Of a DNA stretch of 35,959 nt, positions 34,096 through 35,959 are shown in pieces. A program made the translations under genes and the position numbers. Location: assembly GCA_946479255.1 (NCBI GenBank), contig CAMLFK010000018.1, forward strand, positions 1 to 35,959, given 5' to 3'. The notes beneath the pieces were generated by a model. It was not told the DNA's origin. It did no database searches and saw nothing but the letters and a program-made list of their open reading frames with translations. This DNA is from an uncultured Oxalobacteraceae bacterium. Its GTDB lineage: Bacteria; Pseudomonadota; Gammaproteobacteria; Burkholderiales; Burkholderiaceae. The number at the start of each line of letters is the position of its first letter. Within the stretch, counting starts at the first letter, position 1.

Positions 34096-35959
34096 ATGAC
34101 CCGAACCCCACGCTTTAGCAAAATCGGCTGTTGGCTGGCTCTTGTCCTGTGCGGGCCGGCGTCCGCCGTTTCCATGATGTCCGAGATGGCTGATATGTCG
34201 ATCGAAGATCTGGCCAACATCCAGATCACCTCGGTATCCAAGAAGCCCGAAGCGCTGGCCGGGGCGGCTGCATCGGTGTTCGTGATCACCGCGGCCGACC
34301 TGCGCCGCGCCGGCGCGTCCAATCTACCCGACGCGCTGCGGCTGGCGCCCGCCCTGCACGTGGCCCAGATCAGCAATTCGGCCTATGCCATCAGCGCGCG
34401 CGGCCTCAATGGCACCAACGGCAGCAGGCCCAACAAGTTGCAGGTGCTGATCGATGGGCGTTCGGTGTACTCGCCGCTGTTTTCGGGCGTGTTCTGGGAT
34501 GCCCAGGATGTGCTGATCGAAGACATCGAGCGCATTGAAGTCATCAGCGGACCGGGGGGCACCCTGTGGGGCGTGAATGCCGTCAACGGCGTCATTAACG
34601 TGATTACCAAAACCGCGGCGGACACGCGCGGCAGCCTGCTCGCACTACATGCCGGCAACCGCGGCGGCGATATCAGCGTGCGCCAGGGCGGGCAAAGCGG
34701 GCACATCGACTGGCGCGTGTATGCCAAACACCTCGGCCAGCGCCATACCGAACTTGCAAGCGGCGCGGCCATCAACGATGCGCGACGCCAAGGCCAGGCG
34801 GGCTTTCGCGCCGACTGGAATGGCGACATTGACAGCGTCAGTGTGCATGGCGATTTGTATCGCGGTACCAGCGGACAGCCCGAGCCAGGCCAGTTGACCG
34901 TGACCGGCTTTAACCCTGTACTGGAAGACGTGCGCGTGTCCGGCATCAACCTGACCGGCAGCTGGCAGCGCCGCCTGGCCGATGGCGGCAGCCTCAATGC
35001 CCAAGCCTCGTTCGAACGCACCCGCCGCGTGGCGCGTCCGACTTTCGTCGAGTCGCTGAACATCGCCGACCTGCAGCTGATGCACCAGATGGCAGGCATG
35101 GGCCGGCATCAGCTCTCATTGGGTGCCAGCTACCGCCGCATCTGGGACGACGTCGGCCATGGCGAGATCGCCGTTTTCCTGCCGGGGCGGATCATTCAGG
35201 AATGGACCAGCCTGTTCGCCCAGGACGAGCTGGCGCTGCGCGAGGATCTCAAGCTGACCGGCGGCGTACGCATGGAGCGCAATCCTTACACCGGCACGGA
35301 ATGGCTGCCCAACCTGCGCCTGGCCTGGATGCCCGCGCCCTCGCACATGCTGTGGGCGGCTGCGTCGCGCACCGTGCGGGCACCCGCGCGCTCCGATGCC
35401 GATATCTTTGTGCCCGGACGCCCGCCATTTATCCTGCGCGGCGGTCCGCTGGTGCGTTCGGAAGTCGCGCGGGTGTTCGAGCTGGGCTATCGTGGCCAGC
35501 CGTGGGACGGCGTGTCGTACTCGGTCACTGGCTTTTACAACGGCTATGACCACATGCGCACCCAGGAGGTTGATGTCAGCCGCACCTTTGTCACCTTCAG
35601 CAGCCTCATGGAAGGCAAGGCGCGCGGGATCGAGATGTGGGGCAGCTACCAGCCAGCGAAGCGCTGGCGCCTCTCCGCGGGATATACCGCCTTGCATGAA
35701 GAGCTGTGGCTCAAGGCCGGCAGCAATGACGCGAGAGCGCCTGGGGACGCCACGGGCAAGAATCCATCGCATATGGCGCAGCTGCGCTCGACCTTCGAAG
35801 TCAGCGAGGAACAGCTGTTCGAGCTGGCGGTGCGTAAGGTGGCGGAGCTGGCGACACCGGCGGTGCCGGGGTACACGGCGGTCGATGCGCGCTATGTATG
35901 GAAACTCAGGCCGGGACTGGAGCTGGCGCTGATCGGCCAGAACCTGAACGGCTCGCATG
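34096..35959 (+). CDS. TonB-dependent outer-membrane receptor (partial, 3' end outside window)
   Basis: An open frame of 621 codons runs from ATG 34096 past the right edge. A signal peptide cuts near ASA (residue 24). A short segment, MSIEDLANIQITSVSKK, has the form of the sequence seen before the plug in a group of receptors of this type. The plug domain spans about 52-172: VFVITAADLRRAGASNLPDAL, LQVLIDGRSVYSPLFSG, IEDIERIEVISGPGGTLWG and NAVNGVINVITK. The beta-barrel follows, with repeated aromatic-rich strands. The substrate is unknown: siderophores, haem, vitamin B12 and oligopeptides are all possible. An upstream inverted repeat may be an operator. Confidence 0.9.
   Translation, partial: MTRTPRFSKIGCWLALVLCGPASAVSMMSEMADMSIEDLANIQITSVSKKPEALAGAAASVFVITAADLRRAGASNLPDALRLAPALHVAQISNSAYAISARGLNGTNGSRPNKLQVLIDGRSVYSPLFSGVFWDAQDVLIEDIERIEVISGPGGTLWGVNAVNGVINVITKTAADTRGSLLALHAGNRGGDISVRQGGQSGHIDWRVYAKHLGQRHTELASGAAINDARRQGQAGFRADWNGDIDSVSVHGDLYRGTSGQPEPGQLTVTGFNPVLEDVRVSGINLTGSWQRRLADGGSLNAQASFERTRRVARPTFVESLNIADLQLMHQMAGMGRHQLSLGASYRRIWDDVGHGEIAVFLPGRIIQEWTSLFAQDELALREDLKLTGGVRMERNPYTGTEWLPNLRLAWMPAPSHMLWAAASRTVRAPARSDADIFVPGRPPFILRGGPLVRSEVARVFELGYRGQPWDGVSYSVTGFYNGYDHMRTQEVDVSRTFVTFSSLMEGKARGIEMWGSYQPAKRWRLSAGYTALHEELWLKAGSNDARAPGDATGKNPSHMAQLRSTFEVSEEQLFELAVRKVAELATPAVPGYTAVDARYVWKLRPGLELALIGQNLNGSH

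Noticed and set aside
1..35959. tRNA, rRNA, riboswitch, insertion sequence, prophage or attachment sites
   Set aside because: I saw no cloverleaf, ribosomal RNA, conserved riboswitch core, transposase, integrase or paired direct repeats. A covariance-model scan was not possible here.

Overview
The window is GC-rich with strong GC3 bias and no mobile genes. Its gene content points to a betaproteobacterium, most likely Oxalobacteraceae (Massilia/Duganella/Janthinobacterium-like): a two-subunit arginine succinyltransferase pathway, a large NAD-dependent glutamate dehydrogenase, an NsrR/Hmp pair, a cytochrome b561-YceI operon and a TonB receptor. The taxon is an inference from gene content, not a computed placement.

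Layout. (1) 1-1677, minus strand: an HDOD protein cut by the left edge, then a MarR regulator with a translationally coupled small orphan protein. (2) 1809-14975, plus strand: an ArgR-type AraC/GlxA regulator followed by a complete arginine succinyltransferase (AST) pathway, astC-aruF-aruG-astD-astB-gdhB-astE. A giant NAD-glutamate dehydrogenase sits inside the cluster, so the encoded route runs from arginine to succinate plus 2-oxoglutarate. (3) 15023-16657: an Old Yellow Enzyme reductase and a Nudix hydrolase. (4) 16699-18398, minus: flavohemoglobin Hmp and its NO sensor NsrR, each with a recognisable NsrR operator and with a terminator between them. (5) 18562-21011: a DUF2167 membrane protein and a CAT-type amino-acid permease. 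(6) 20987-26307: an aspartate module of a tandem-domain Asp/Glu racemase, a divergent HypT-like LysR regulator, aspartase and a DAACS symporter. (7) 26348-26506: a REP/MITE-like inverted repeat and a bidirectional terminator. (8) 26527-30481, minus: an S46 dipeptidyl peptidase, a cardiolipin-synthase-like PLD protein and a GlsB/YeaQ-type small membrane protein. (9) 30776-32095: a glycine-zipper stress protein built of tandem repeats. (10) 32161-33903, minus: cytochrome b561 and two YceI proteins, probably one operon. (11) 34096 to the end: a TonB-dependent receptor cut by the right edge.

Two themes recur. One is amino-acid catabolism (arginine, aspartate, glutamate, peptides, with two transporters). 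The other is envelope or stress defence (NO detoxification, cardiolipin, glycine zipper, b561/YceI). I found no clearly unprecedented system. The observations most worth following are the tandem racemase with unequal active sites inside an aspartate-utilisation locus, gdhB embedded in the AST cluster beneath an ArgR-like site, and the small protein coupled to a possibly leaderless MarR gene.
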